From: Chalciporus piperatus
Taxonomy: Eukaryota > Basidiomycota > Agaricomycetes > Boletales > Boletaceae
Assembly (NCBI GenBank): GCA_038093975.1
Contig: JBBPTG010000074.1
Location: 59,754-123,753, forward strand
Direction: 5' to 3'
DNA length: 64,000 nt
Below the pieces are notes generated by a model that did not search any database, was not told the origin of the DNA, and saw only the letters and a list, made by a program, of their open reading frames with translations. Below, one piece after another: positions 22,561 through 33,214 of this stretch. Made by a program: the position numbers and the translations under genes. How positions within the stretch are numbered: the first letter of the stretch is position 1; each line of letters opens with the position of its first letter.

Positions 22561-25184
22561 TCAACGCTTCACCACCCAGCTCTTCCACTGATCCACAACC
22601 CCACAGTCCTTCCATGCCAACACCTCCCCCCGATCCGTCACTCCCTGCACATAAAACCTCACCCCATCCCGCTCTTCCAAACCCTGCGACAAGATCGATT
22701 TCTCTACATAAAACCTATTCGCACGTCCATCCAGACCAGTCGTACCCACGAACACCGCGCTCGCGGGTCCTCCCAGTGATTCGACGGCCCCTGCCCCTGC
22801 CCCTGCCTCTGGCACTACCACGGCACGGTCGAGCGGTGCCGCGTAGATGTTAAAGTAGGCGAATCGGGGGAAACGGCCGGATGGGGTGTCTTGAAGGAAC
22901 CATGCTGGGTTGGGGTCTTCGGGAGAGTCGACGTGTGTGTTGGCGGGGAGGAAAGAGGAGGTTGTATCCCATGTAAGCGTACCCTCGAACGCGTTGGAGG
23001 CTGTGGGCGTCGGCGTCGGTGTCGGAGTGAACTTGGCCCAGGGGATGGAGGGCGTGCCGATGGAGACGTTGGGTGGGGGAGGCGAAGCGTACACGGCGAG
23101 CTGACCGAGGGAAATGGAAAAGGTGCATGTCGTCGTGGGGTCCTCGGCCACGATTCCGACGACAAAGCCTATCGCGACAAATGCGGTGCGTTGAGCCGAG
23201 GTGATCGTGAAACTGATCGTTTGCTCCGTCCAGCCGTGTGGCAGATCGGATACGGTGACTGGGCTGGAGGTGACGCTGATATCGTTGGACAACGATCTGA
23301 CGCCAATTCCAAAGTCGAGCGCGACGTCTTCGTTTGCAGAGGTCTTACAGACGACTCGCGCTTCGTATGACGTCTGGGTCGTCATAGTGAGGGATTGGAT
23401 GGGTAGCCAGATACACCTGAAGAAGGCATCTTCTGCGTCGGTTCCGGCACACGAGAGTGTCAATTCAAGGGTATTTCCTCCGTTATAGCCATCCGACATG
23501 TCGAGGCTAGACAAGGCAAGCGGCATTGGCAAATCGCTCTGCCCTTCACCATCCCAAACTGGGTTGGGTCGCGGCCAGACGAGATTCCCAATCGAGCATT
23601 GTTTATCGACATCCGTCCACCCTTTGACCGTATCAAGGACCTTCTTCCCTTGGACGAACCAAGAGTGCCCCGCACCGGGGGAGAAGAAGGCGTAGAACGC
23701 AAAGCGGGCAGGATCAGGGGGTGACATATCTTGAAAGAACGCAGTCATTGGCTTGAAGGGACCCTCTGGTGCAGGCGGGACAGGGACAGTTTTGGTAGGG
23801 TCGGCGGGCCCAAGCCACAGCTTTCGTTCGTAGTCCCACCATTTGTCCCAGTTCCATCCTGGCTTGCCTTCTTCGGTTTCCCAAGTCCACGCTGGTCCGA
23901 AAAGGGCGACACTGAGACCAAGGAATTCAGGGTCGATTCGGGTGATGGCGCGGTAGCTACCGAAACCACCGCCGCCGTACTGGTTTCGACCCCAGACATC
24001 GACTCCAGTGAAGACACTTTGGAGTGTCTTGACTTGGGGAGTCGATGTCGGGGTTGTGGGGATAGTGGGTCCTATCAGGGTGGGATCCAGACTCAAGAAA
24101 TATTGCGCGGTCAAGGCAGGATATTCCGGGCGCCACTTGTGCAGTATCTTAGGATTACGTCGGTTTGATTCGCATGTGTACTCACGGTATAGTTGGTGAA
24201 GAAGGTATCGGACGCAAGGAAGAACGGTAAATTGTAACCATTCAGTCTATCTTGCCATCTGACTTTTCCGTCGAATGTAACGCTGTCATACCTAGTTACC
24301 GATTTCGTGAACAAATGCGGTGACGGTGTGCCTTGAAGTGACCTACCACACAGCTTGTGCATGCGGACCGACCTGTGACCGAAGCTCTTCTCTGAGTAAT
24401 AATATCCATGCAGCTAGAGCACGGGCTTGTTCAGACCCATATTGCAAACCAAACTCAAAGTTCAGCAGGTATCCATCGAAACCACGTTCGTGTGCTATCC
24501 GAGCGAGCAGAACTGCGTAGCGCCTAGAAAGGGGTATCTTGTCCTTGATCTTGCACTCCGGTTCGCCTACTATGAGTTGAAGGCACTCGTGCGCATCTTC
24601 GGGGCGCTCGAATATCCTAAGTAGGGAGCCTAGTGAGGTAAATGTCGGACACTCGACTCTATCGTGCTCACAGCGTCCCGAGAATCTTTGTGCCTTGCTT
24701 GTGCGCGGCATTGGTCCATCCCGATGGAGGGATTGTGAGACGATGGTGCGAGAAGCTACATACTCGCTCGTCAAGCACTCGTGCAAGAGAGATCTACGCA
24801 CTATATGAAGGTGTCGCAAAGTGGCCAAAAGTTGAAGGTATAGCTCAGTCCGGAAGGAACTTCGGTATAACCACCCTATCGACGAGAGACGTTGGGTCAC
24901 TTTGATACAACGTCCGAGACGGTCGAATCACTGACTCACTTTATAATCGTGGCAGACCTGATCGGCAGATCAGTATGGATGAAGGAATGGTAAATTTGCT
25001 TCTTCACCAATAACCGTCCTCTGGTGTCCGCCTGGCCATCTGTCCGAGGGCGAGGCTGGTAGGGCAACACGCCGAGCAGCTTCTCACGAGGCTTCGCACA
25101 CCAAGCATCTAGCTCGGCGAGAGACTTGAAGTAAGGTTGTTCATCGCTGACGAGGCTTGAATGACCATGACCTCGCAATGGCAT
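22561..25184 (-). CDS. GH85 endo-beta-N-acetylglucosaminidase
   Basis: Cleaves the chitobiose core of N-glycans; family members are usually cytosolic, and no signal peptide is seen. Seven exons (25184-25008, 24957-24940, 24875-24802, 24755-24672, 24616-24347, 24291-24186, 24135-22561) are in phase and give 767 residues. Motifs in order: YFKSLAELDAWC, VCHDYKGGYTE, FNFWPLCDTFIYFSHHRLTI, then the active site GFDGYLLNFEFGL with the Asn-x-Glu pair typical of the family, then AVWYDSVTFDGKVRWQD and GVDVWGRNQYGGGGF. The second half has beta-rich carbohydrate-binding-like segments. Exon 2 is only 18 nt (VCHDYK). The ATG at 25184 is the only start close to the conserved N-terminus. Confidence 0.92.
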
Positions 25185-25361
25185 GTCAGCTTGGATGAAG
25201 GCTCTGAAGAGAGCTGGTTGTATGCTACCAGACTAGAGCATTGCTATAGCATATATACAACTCTGAGATCTCAAGTTATCGTGGGAAATGGAGACGAGTT
25301 CGGGGTTATGATTTAAATTGGGCGGTTGTTCCTTCCCTTTGAAACGTTTTTCGACGGTTCC

Positions 25362-28300
25362 ATGGCGGACATGTCTGACCAGCAAGACATTCAGAACGAC
25401 AACGAAACTCCCACTGAAATCGCCACACAAGATGTCTACAACCCCAACGGTGACAAGACTCAACAAGCTGACGAAATTCTGAATGTCCTCAACGCACTCA
25501 ACCCAAAGGCTCTCGCAAGTGCCACTCAAAACGGCCACGAATCGGACATTGCCCAGCAAGAACAGAACATCCAGCAAGAACCACCGTCTGAGTGGCATGC
25601 CTTGCGCGAGAAACTGCGTGAACATCCCCAAGACCCGGATGCCTGGAACAAGCTTGTTGATATCGCCGAAAATGCGGGTGACCTAGAACAGATTAAACAG
25701 ACCTACGAAGCCCTGCTTGAAACCTATCCAAACACGGTATGACCTCTCTTCACCGTATGCCAGCAGTGTGGTTTGACATGTCCGAATCAAGTCCTCCGCC
25801 CAAATTGCCTATCTCAACCACTTCCTGAGCCCCGGTCTGTTCCAGTACGCTGAAGAATTGTTCAAGAGATTCTTGAGAACTTCTCCCCTCGTTGATCTCT
25901 GGAAGTTCTACCTCACATATGTCAGGTCAGTCACAAGTCCGACTACAGTCCGACTCGAGCTATAGACTGAAGGATCATGCTTAGGCGCGTGAACACTTCC
26001 CCGGCAAGTCGAGAAGCAGTCAGCAGGGCATATGAATTTGCACTCAATCGTATCGGGCAAGACAAGGATAGTGGTGAAATATGGAGCGATTACATCCAGT
26101 TTCTCAAAGCGGGAGAGGTGCGCCTATCACTATTATAATTGAGCTCAGCTCAAACATCATACCAGACGACCACTACCTGGGAGGAGCAACAAAAAATGGA
26201 TGCGCTTCGTAAGGTCTATCACCGAGCTGTGCAGATCCCGCTTGAGAATGTTGAAAAACTCTGGTCCGAGCTTGAGTCATTCGAAAACTCGTTGAACAAG
26301 ATCACGGTACGATATCCGCTTTTGCCGTTTCAACTCTTGCTCACGACCGAATAGGCAAAAAAATTCATGACTGATCTCTCTCCATCGTATATGCAAGCCC
26401 GGACTGTGCTTCGCCAATTGCAGCGACATCTCGGTCCCTTATTCCCGCCGCCTCCAGTATCCTCAACTTCACGATCGCCGATTTACTTACCCCCAGCCCC
26501 AACATTCAACGCAGCTGAAAGAGCTCTAGTAGGATCTTGGAAGACGTATCTGAAGTGGGAAGAAAGCAATCCGCTTGAATTCGAAGATAAAGACAAAGCC
26601 ACTCTGATTTCCCGTATTCAAGGGGTGTACCGCAAAGCCATCATCCGGATGCGATACTATAGCGAAATATGGTGAGATCCTTCCCTGAACGCTGACTCAC
26701 CACTCACACGACCGCCGACAGGTATATGGCATTTGTGTGGACCGGCAGCATTGGTAAGCAGGATGAAGCACTGAACATCCTGAAAGCCGGTATGGAAGCG
26801 AACCCTACGAGTTTCCTGCTGCACTATGCGTACGCCGAAGTTCAGGAAGGACGGAAGGAGTACGGTGAAGTGACTACGACGTTTGACAAGCTTCTTGACT
26901 CCCTGCGTGCGGAACTCGAAGAACTTGAGAGTCGCGTGAATTCTACCAATTCATCGTTCTCGTCTGATGGGTCCGGTCGCACTGCGCCTGCGGGGGCTCC
27001 GAATGTGCCTACTACTTCGATGGCGGGGTTCACGGAGGCGGGAACTATGTCGAACAACTCGTCTTTCGCTACGCAAGTATCCGACGAAAAACTGCCCAAA
27101 TCCAAGGAACTGCAAGATCGCCGGTCAGAGTATGGACTTGTCTGGATCATGTATATTCGATATGCTCGTCGTGCCCATGACCTCAAAACCTTCCGTGCAG
27201 TTTTCGCCAAGGCTCGCAAAGACCGTTGGACATCCTGGGAGGTTTACGAAGCCGCAGGTATGTGCGTGCGAGCATGCATAGACTGTACGTTAATAGAGCC
27301 GATCGACAGCCTTGATGGAGTACCACTGCAACAAAGATGGTGGGATGGGAGTTGCGTCGCGTATCTTCGAGAAAGGTCTGGAAAGCTTTGGTGACGAGAT
27401 CGAGTTCGTTTTGAGATATCTTGGCTTCTTGATTTCCGTCAATGACGACAACAGTACGTGGTTTTTCCATTCCCTTAAATTGCCAACGCCATGCCAACGA
27501 ATTCGTTCTAGACGCACGGGCGCTGTTTGAGCGGGTCATCACGTCATTTTCCGCTGAGCGAGCCCGGCCACTTTGGGAAAGGTGGGCACGTTATGAATAT
27601 CAATTTGGCGATCTCGAAGCTGCACAGAAGCTTGAGAAGCGGATAGCTGAAGTTTATCCAACGGGTGCGTGGTCATTGGTCTCGAATCCATAGATGGTGG
27701 AACTGACGGATCTTGTTTCCCAGATCCCCCGATCAAGCGGTTTGCTCAGCGGCATACCTACCTGGGCACAGATGCTATCGCAGCGAGAGATCTCGGATTT
27801 GCGTTGGCGGGTCGTCAACCCGGAGCCACAGCTTCTACGTCGTCGATTGAGAAACGTACAGATTCCCTACTATCGATTACGTCCACTTCACATCTGCCAC
27901 CGAGCATGCCACCCGCGAAGAGGCCGTCATCGCCATCGCCGGAACTCAAGCGCCGTGAAGAGTCTGTTAAACCAGAATTTGCGCCGCCGGCGAAACGTCA
28001 ACGCCCGCTATCTCCGCCCCGTGACAGGGACCGCGATAAACACGCTGATGGACCATCCAGGAGACGTTTCGGTAGCCCGGCAGCATGGGAGAGAGACCGA
28101 GATCGAGACGTTCACCCAATGAAGAAAGAGCGAGAACAGGATGACAAATCCGCTACCTTACCCACTGTCCTCTCATGGTTTGTCGGACAATTGCCAAATC
28201 CAGGGTCCTTTGACGGTCAGTTTCAACCATCCTCGGTGCCCCTCCCCCTTTTTTTCGGCTATCGCAGGCGTACACGACGTATCATATTAACTCATTCCGC

Positions 28301-28548
28301 GCGTTCCGTTTTTCACAGGACCCATATTCAGGACCGACGATCTTATGATGCTACTCCGCAATGCTGTCATCCCGAGCGCCACGCGGCGACCCAGCCCACC
28401 GCCAGCACCCCCTGCTCCAGGTCCACCCCGTAAGTAGTCAACCCTCGTCGGCCATGCTGTAATCTGACTCGGTACCGCAGGTGGACGACCGCCCCCAGAT
28501 TACGGACCATACCAAGGACCCGGAGGAGGGAGAGGTCGTCGATACTAA
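25362..28548 (+). CDS. rna14: mRNA 3'-end processing protein Rna14 (CstF-77)
   Basis: Scaffold subunit of cleavage factor IA/CstF, acting in the nucleus in pre-mRNA cleavage and polyadenylation. About a dozen exons with ~55-nt introns. HAT repeats run through most of the protein: [103 protein letters not shown] Suf-type C-terminal segment starts [11 protein letters not shown], followed by a Pro-rich tail ending GRGRRY. A long Ser/Thr/Ala insertion (about 26930-27080) interrupts the HAT array. The start is the ATG at 25362 (MADMSDQQD); a second ATG nine bases on is possible. The gene begins 177 bp from the divergent GH85 start, so the two may share promoter sequence. Confidence 0.9.
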
Positions 28549-28845
28549 CTTTTTGCCTGACCTTTTGTCTCTTTGTTTTTCGTCCTGTTAGTAGTTGACT
28601 TATGTCGTGTCGTTTTTTTTTTGACATTTTCGTTTCTTTGATGTCAAATCTTGCGCGCGCGCGCGTTAGTGTTCGTTCGTTGGCTTGTTGCTCTTTTGCG
28701 CGTGTGCGTGTGCGTTTATTGGAGCGTTGACGTGAATGCTATCTGAATCGAGATGCCATGTTTGAGTTTGCGATCGACGAGTCGCAGCAGATGGGATGCC
28801 TCACGTAACTTGACTCGAACCCTAGATCTCGGACCGGTCAGTCTA
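28549..28845. other. Rna14 3' flank and spacer
   Basis: Just after the stop there is a TTTTGTCTCTTTGTTTTT region, then an alternating (GC)n run at 28653-28665 and a GTGTGC run near 28700. No gene is seen. Confidence 0.5.
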
Positions 28846-29283
28846 AGGGCTCCAAGACAATCAGGTATGTCTCTGAGATCTGAGTCACTCGAGTGCCGTT
28901 CGTGCTCACGAGGAAAATTTGGAATTCGAACAAGATACACAACACAAGATGTTATTGTCAATGATTAATTGTTTCTGGCAGAATAGGTCAAGGATAACTT
29001 CACAAACTATATCGGAAGAACGGACATGTAAAGCACTATTAATAAACGAAACACTACGAAACGAGGGGGAACAAAAGGAAAAATAAAAGTCACAAAGAGG
29101 TCCGGGAGTGAAACAAAAGAAAATCTTGTCGAGATCATGATATCGTAAACCGTCGAAAAGGCCAGGGATTTCCGTGGGTGGAACAGCAACTGTCACCGAC
29201 CCGGACAACATCGGCGCCGATCGTATGCGAACGTACGCGCCCAACGTCTACCCATCACACATCCGTCGTCCTTCCCGTTTGGG

Positions 29284-29727
29284 TCAGTCACGGCGACGTT
29301 TGTTCTGGCTCTGGGAACCACTGGCCCCATGAGGCGATTGACCATGTGGTTGAGTCGGGGAATGACCATAACCCGTCTGCGCGACAGGGTAAGGCGTAAA
29401 GTACCCTGTGAGTAGAGCTGCAGCCCCACAGGCAATGGAGTGACGATCCAGGCCTTCCTGAGTATCAAATTGCTGTTGGCAGCGAGCGCATTGGAAAGTG
29501 GTGGCTTGGTAGGTGAAACCAACGGGAGGAGGGATGAAAGGAGCATTGTTAGACCCTTGGTGAGCGGCGGCAGGTTGTTGCTGGCCCATGCTTTGCTGGG
29601 CGACGGTGTGAAAGGAGTCGAGTGCAGCAGGCTGAGTACCTCCTGAATTGTTGTATTGGGAACGATGGTGAGGCCGGGGTGGATCATCGTCAGACCCGAC
29701 AGGCCGATTGTGTAAGTAAGAAGGCAT
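29284..29727 (-). CDS. small zinc-finger protein, copy 1
   Basis: Intronless frame of 147 residues. The only recognisable element is one finger, CARCQQQFDTQEGLDRHSIAC, here a Cys-x2-Cys-x12-His-x4-Cys pattern (C2HC) flanked by Gln/Pro/Ser-rich disordered sequence. The C-terminus is basic (QNKRRRD), a possible nuclear signal. The paralogue at 31541 shares the flanking sequence but has a different spacing in its finger. The start is the ATG at 29727, because the position equivalent to the paralogue's start codon reads ACG. A TATA box lies about 80 bp upstream. It could be a DNA- or RNA-binding protein; no function can be assigned. Confidence 0.6.
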   Translation of the reverse strand: MPSYLHNRPVGSDDDPPRPHHRSQYNNSGGTQPAALDSFHTVAQQSMGQQQPAAAHQGSNNAPFIPPPVGFTYQATTFQCARCQQQFDTQEGLDRHSIACGAAALLTGYFTPYPVAQTGYGHSPTQPHGQSPHGASGSQSQNKRRRD

Positions 29728-29804
29728 CTTTGTTCAGAGTGGGATTGGTAGGCTTATGGGGGGTTGTCGTTGTTCTGCAGGAAAATGCACGCACGAAAAG
29801 TGGT

Positions 29805-29812
29805 ATTTTATA
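29805..29812 (-). promoter_or_regulatory. TATA box (TATAAAAT) of zinc-finger gene copy 1
   Basis: Minus-strand TATAAAATACCAC, conserved at the same place upstream of copy 2 (31935-31942), about 80 bp before this gene's start codon. Confidence 0.6.
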
Positions 29813-30279
29813 CCCCACAACCAGGGAGGCGCTGTAGCCGTGCCATCATTTACGAGTGAGCGGCGGGGGTGCCAGCGCAAGTCATAATCCAAGGTGGCGA
29901 CGAGAGCGATGGACCAACATTCGCAGCGATGGCGGTAAGACCTCACCTGAGTGAACGGAATGATCTTCTGCCAAGTATGCCTCCGATGCCAGTGATGTTG
30001 GCAGCTTTGTTAAGCTCGTACCGGAGCAATCGCATCGGACCAGCCACATCACAGGTTCTTGATGGATATATGGATATGTTGGAGTGACGTTGGCCAGGTA
30101 TGTTCATGGCAACCCAGGGACGATACGCATTTGCAAACGCATGAGTTTCTATCGGAGGTTTAGCGTCCCCCTGCTGGAGTCATATATACAATTCCTTGAC
30201 CCAATTCGGTGAGTAGGTTGTCTGGCCAACGGTTATACAATTGGATGTCTCATTTTTTTTTACCTCTGCAAGTTGTGCG

Positions 30280-30615
30280 TCCCGTCGCAGGTCCGCGCAT
30301 GACCGGAAAATGAATTTCGGTGATGGCACCATTTGAGCTGGATAATCGATCGCTGGTGGTGGTGTCATTCGCGTGTAGATGCCTCCTGGAACCTTTTGCA
30401 AGAACGAGGCTCTTATGCTGTCAGATGAGACCGTGGCAGGTGCGCGTAGGTACGCGTACACCAACGGGTTTGTAGGATCGAGTCACAACTGGTTTGACTT
30501 GGCGGGACCCTGCCAACAAGCCAGTTTACCATTCAACTCACCACCTCGGGGGAACCAATTCCACACCAGATTTTTCCTCATCCCAGCCGCCATGGCACTT
30601 GACAGTAATTAAAAG
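30280..30615 (-). repeat. repeated peptide-module segment, copy 1
   Basis: On the minus strand the segment can encode ASFLQKVPGGIYTR and, further on, IDYPAQMVPSPKFIFR. The same module occurs at 30715-31020 and, on the plus strand, at 32545-32670. DNA flanking the module (GGGGGAACCAATTCCACAC near 30550) is shared with the second copy. No complete gene could be assembled around it. Confidence 0.65.
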
Positions 30616-30714
30616 ACCGGGGACCTGATTTTTCTGAGGGAGTGCCAGTGGCGGCGCCGCAGCGGCATGTCAGTCAACTCCAGGCTCCTCCAGCCAACCA
30701 GTGGGAAAGCAATC

Positions 30715-31020
30715 ACGGAAAATGAATTTCGGTGATGGCAGCATTTGAGCTGGATGATCGCTGGTTATTGTCTCGTTCGCACGGAAGTAGATGCCTCCTG
30801 GAACCTTTTTCGAGAACGAGGCTCTCATGCTGTCAGATGAGACCGTGGCAGGTGTACCGTGTACGTAGGTATGCATCTGTAGGATCAAGTCACAACTGGT
30901 TTAATTTCGGGACCCTGAGGATTCATGTTTGACAGACGATTTTACTATTCTACTCACCACTTCGGGGGAACCAATTCCACACTGGAATTTTCCTCGACCC
31001 AGCCACCATGGCACTTGGCA
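30715..31020 (-). repeat. repeated peptide-module segment, copy 2
   Basis: Direct copy of 30300-30610: GGAAAATGAATTTCGGTGAT at 30716, module ASFSKKVPGGIYFR and DHPAQMLPSPKFIFR on the minus strand, and the same CACTTGGCAGTAATTAA-type end near 31012. Confidence 0.65.
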
Positions 31021-31195
31021 GTAATTAAGCTTGCGATGTTTCCCGATAAGAGCCTTGATGTCTTGTCACAGGTCCGGCCCTCCCTTCCGTCTGGAGTCGA
31101 CATGTTACTAACCTAGCCGAATTGATAGATATTGAGCTATCAGCCTCCCCTGCCGCTTTCTCTACTTTTTCAATTGTTATCGAACCTAGCTCAAC
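31021..31195 (+). pseudogene. F-box gene fragment
   Basis: Reads KLAMFPDKSLDVLSQ in frame up to a donor-like CAG/GTCCGG, then an intron-like stretch with TTACTAACCTAG, then ATATTGAGCTAT, the start of an F-box second exon, which immediately degenerates. The same exon-intron-exon junction is found at 33790-33905 and, inverted, at 45405-45490. It is a relic without a downstream domain. Confidence 0.65.
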
Positions 31196-31540
31196 CGGTC
31201 TGGGCTCCAAGACAATCAGGTGTTTATGCTCTCTGAGATCTGAGCCTACTTAAGTGCTGTGATGCTCACGAGGAAGGCAGGATAGGTCAAGGATAATTTC
31301 ACAAACAATATCGGAAGCACGGACATGTCAAGCACTAATAAACAAAACTCTACGAAACGAAACGAGGGGAAACAAAAGGAAAAACAAAAGTCACAAGAGG
31401 GCTGGGGGTGAAACAAAAGAAAATCTTGTCGAGATCATGATGTCGTAAACCATCAAAAAGGCCAGACTCGTATGCCAACCGTGACGAGTATGCGCCCAAC
31501 GTCTATAGCCATCACACATCCGCCGTCCTTCCTGTTTGGG

Positions 31541-31900
31541 TCAGTCACAGCAACGTTGATTCTGGTTCTGGGAACCACTGGCCCCATGAGGCGACTGATC
31601 AGCTGCAGCCGCGCAGAGAAGGTAGGTACGGTGGTGCTGGACCAGGTCTCGCCGACAATGAAATTGCTTTTGGCAGCTAGCGCATTGGTCAGTGGGGAGT
31701 GGGTGGGGGGGACCATGCCAGCGGATGAAAGTAAGATTGTTAGACTCTTGGTGAGGGGCGGCGGGTCGTTGCTGACCCATGCTTCCCTGGGAGACAGTGT
31801 TGAACGACACGGAGTCGAGTGAAGTCTGAGTACCTTGGGAATGATAGCGAGGCCGGGGTGGGGCGTCGTCAGGGACTGGTAGGTTTATGGGGGTTGTCAT
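31541..31900 (-). CDS. small zinc-finger protein, copy 2
   Basis: Intronless frame of 119 residues, paralogue of 29284-29727. The finger reads CASCQKQF then CRRDLVQHHRTYLLC, a changed spacing (HH rather than a single His), so metal ligation may differ or be lost. The N-terminus MTTPINLPVPDDAPPRPRYH aligns with the paralogue after its first 13 residues. The start ATG at 31900 lies 35 bp after a TATA box, a distance that leaves almost no 5' leader. The C-terminus has QNQNQRCCD where the paralogue has a basic cluster, so a nuclear signal is missing. Possibly a decaying copy. Confidence 0.5.
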   Translation of the reverse strand: MTTPINLPVPDDAPPRPRYHSQGTQTSLDSVSFNTVSQGSMGQQRPAAPHQESNNLTFIRWHGPPHPLPTDQCASCQKQFHCRRDLVQHHRTYLLCAAAADQSPHGASGSQNQNQRCCD

Positions 31901-31934
31901 TGTTCTGCAGGAAAGAACACGCACGCAGAGTGGT

Positions 31935-31942
31935 ATTTTATA
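31935..31942 (-). promoter_or_regulatory. TATA box (TATAAAAT) of zinc-finger gene copy 2
   Basis: Same TATAAAATACCAC as upstream of copy 1, 35 bp before the ATG. Confidence 0.55.
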
Positions 31943-32544
31943 TCCCAAACCAGGGAGGCGCTGTAGCCGCGACATCATTTACAAGTGAGCGGCGGGGGTG
32001 GCGCAATTCATACTAATCCAAGGTAGCGACGAACGCGATAAATCAATATTCACAGCAGTGTGACCTCACCGACACTACCGCATCGGTGTATTCAAATATC
32101 ATAGGCAGCGAGGTCCGCGGAGTGCTGGGTGTCGAATTTGTAGTGGCGGTAAGACCCCACCTGCGAGTGAACATAATAATCTTCTGCAAAAGATGGTCCA
32201 TGATGTTGGACAAATCATGCATGAACTTCCATCGGGGGTTTAGCGTCCCCCGGCCAACGGTTGACCAACCTATACAATTGGATGTCTCATCTTCTTTTAC
32301 CTCTGCAAGTTGCGTTCCGCCACAGGGCTCCTCGTCGTCGAACCTCGAGGTCGATGCAGTGGTCATTGGGCAACATGAGCACAGCCACATTTGTCGGGTC
32401 GCTGAGCCTCATCTTGTCGTCTTCTTCGGTCGCAATCCAGTCGTACTTAATGGACTTCCTACATTTATTGCTTTCACACTGGTTGGCTGGAGGACTTGAG
32501 CTGACATGCTGCTGCGGCGCCGCCACTCCCTCAGCATGCTGCAT

Positions 32545-32670
32545 GAGAGCCTCGTTCTCGAAAAATGGTCCAGGAGGCATCCCCTTACGTACGACGAGAC
32601 AACAACCAGCAATCAATTATCCAGCTCAAATGGACCCGATGATCACCGAAATTCACTTTCCGGTCATGCG
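32545..32670 (+). repeat. repeated peptide-module segment, copy 3 (inverted)
   Basis: Plus strand can encode a module like ASFSKNGPGGIPLR and INYPAQMDPMI; DNA is the reverse complement of 30300-30410, including the GTGAATTTCGGTGAT block. Confidence 0.65.
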
Positions 32671-32679
32671 CGGAAGGGT

Positions 32680-32860
32680 CAATGTAAGTACTAATAGTAC
32701 GTATCCTCTCATGACCATGAGCTCTGATTCCATTGGTCCCATCGTGGGGCAGTCTTTCACGTGGGGACATGCCTTGACCTATGTTTCCATAGCTCATTCA
32801 AGTTGCAACTGCTTCAAGTTTGCGTCACGTCAATTCCGGTGTAAGGGCAAAGGATTGATT
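32680..32860 (+). repeat. direct repeat with 45862-46015
   Basis: The run with CTTTCACGTGGGGACATGCC, then AATTCCGGTGT and GGGCAAAGG, is repeated at 45862-46015 in the same orientation, although neighbouring sequence is shared in inverted orientation. Confidence 0.75.
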
Positions 32861-33214
32861 ACCCGCTAGGAGGGCTCCTCAACCGGTGGTCCAGACTCTA
32901 GTACATCGCGATAGGTACGTCGTTGAGACGATGATGTCAGTAAAGCTTCCATCAAGTTTGCAGTTCAAGCGGGAGATCCTTCTTGACATCTCGAATTAGA
33001 TTCAGGTTCAAAAGTATCGCGCTAAATGGTGAAGGAACAGGAGTGAACGAAACTTCCAAGATGAAAGACCTTCCGCAATTTATAGCTGTTCGAAACCTCA
33101 TTCATGGAATGATGAGGAAGGCCAAGGAAGGCGAGGATGGGTACCATCAAGGGGAACCAACCTACGAATAAAATAACCTCTAGCGGGTTGCACACACAAC
33201 AGATTCGTGGTTCG

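Larger units (their letters stand above)
28846..30300 (+). repeat. diverged segmental duplication, copy 1
   Basis: Starts at GGCTCCAAGACAATCAGG and matches 31196-32345 in the same orientation along most of its length, including the run with CTTGTCGAGATCATGATRTCG, the zinc-finger gene, the GAGCGGCGGGGGT block near 29856, and the TACAATTGGATGTCTCAT block near 30235. Identity is clearly high but broken by indels. It contains the gene at 29284-29727. Confidence 0.8.
31196..32345 (+). repeat. diverged segmental duplication, copy 2
   Basis: Direct-orientation partner of 28846-30300. Shared blocks include GGCTCCAAGACAATCAGG at the left, the zinc-finger gene, the TATA region, GTAAGACCCCACCTG and the ACCTCTGCAAGTTG block at the right. 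It is shorter, with several deletions. Confidence 0.8.
32346..33214. other. mosaic repeat region, no intact gene
   Basis: Contains the inverted third copy of the peptide module (32545-32670), a minus-strand frame with IKYDWIATEEDDKMRLSDP near 32450 that looks like part of a folded domain but has no start or partner exon, and a segment (32680-32860) repeated in direct orientation at 45862-46015. No complete gene is seen. Confidence 0.5.

Noticed and set aside
28790..28880. tRNA-like stretch (GACTCGAACC on the plus strand)
   Set aside because: The T-loop-like core is there, but the flanking stems do not pair and no D arm or anticodon arm can be drawn; part of it belongs to the duplicated segment.
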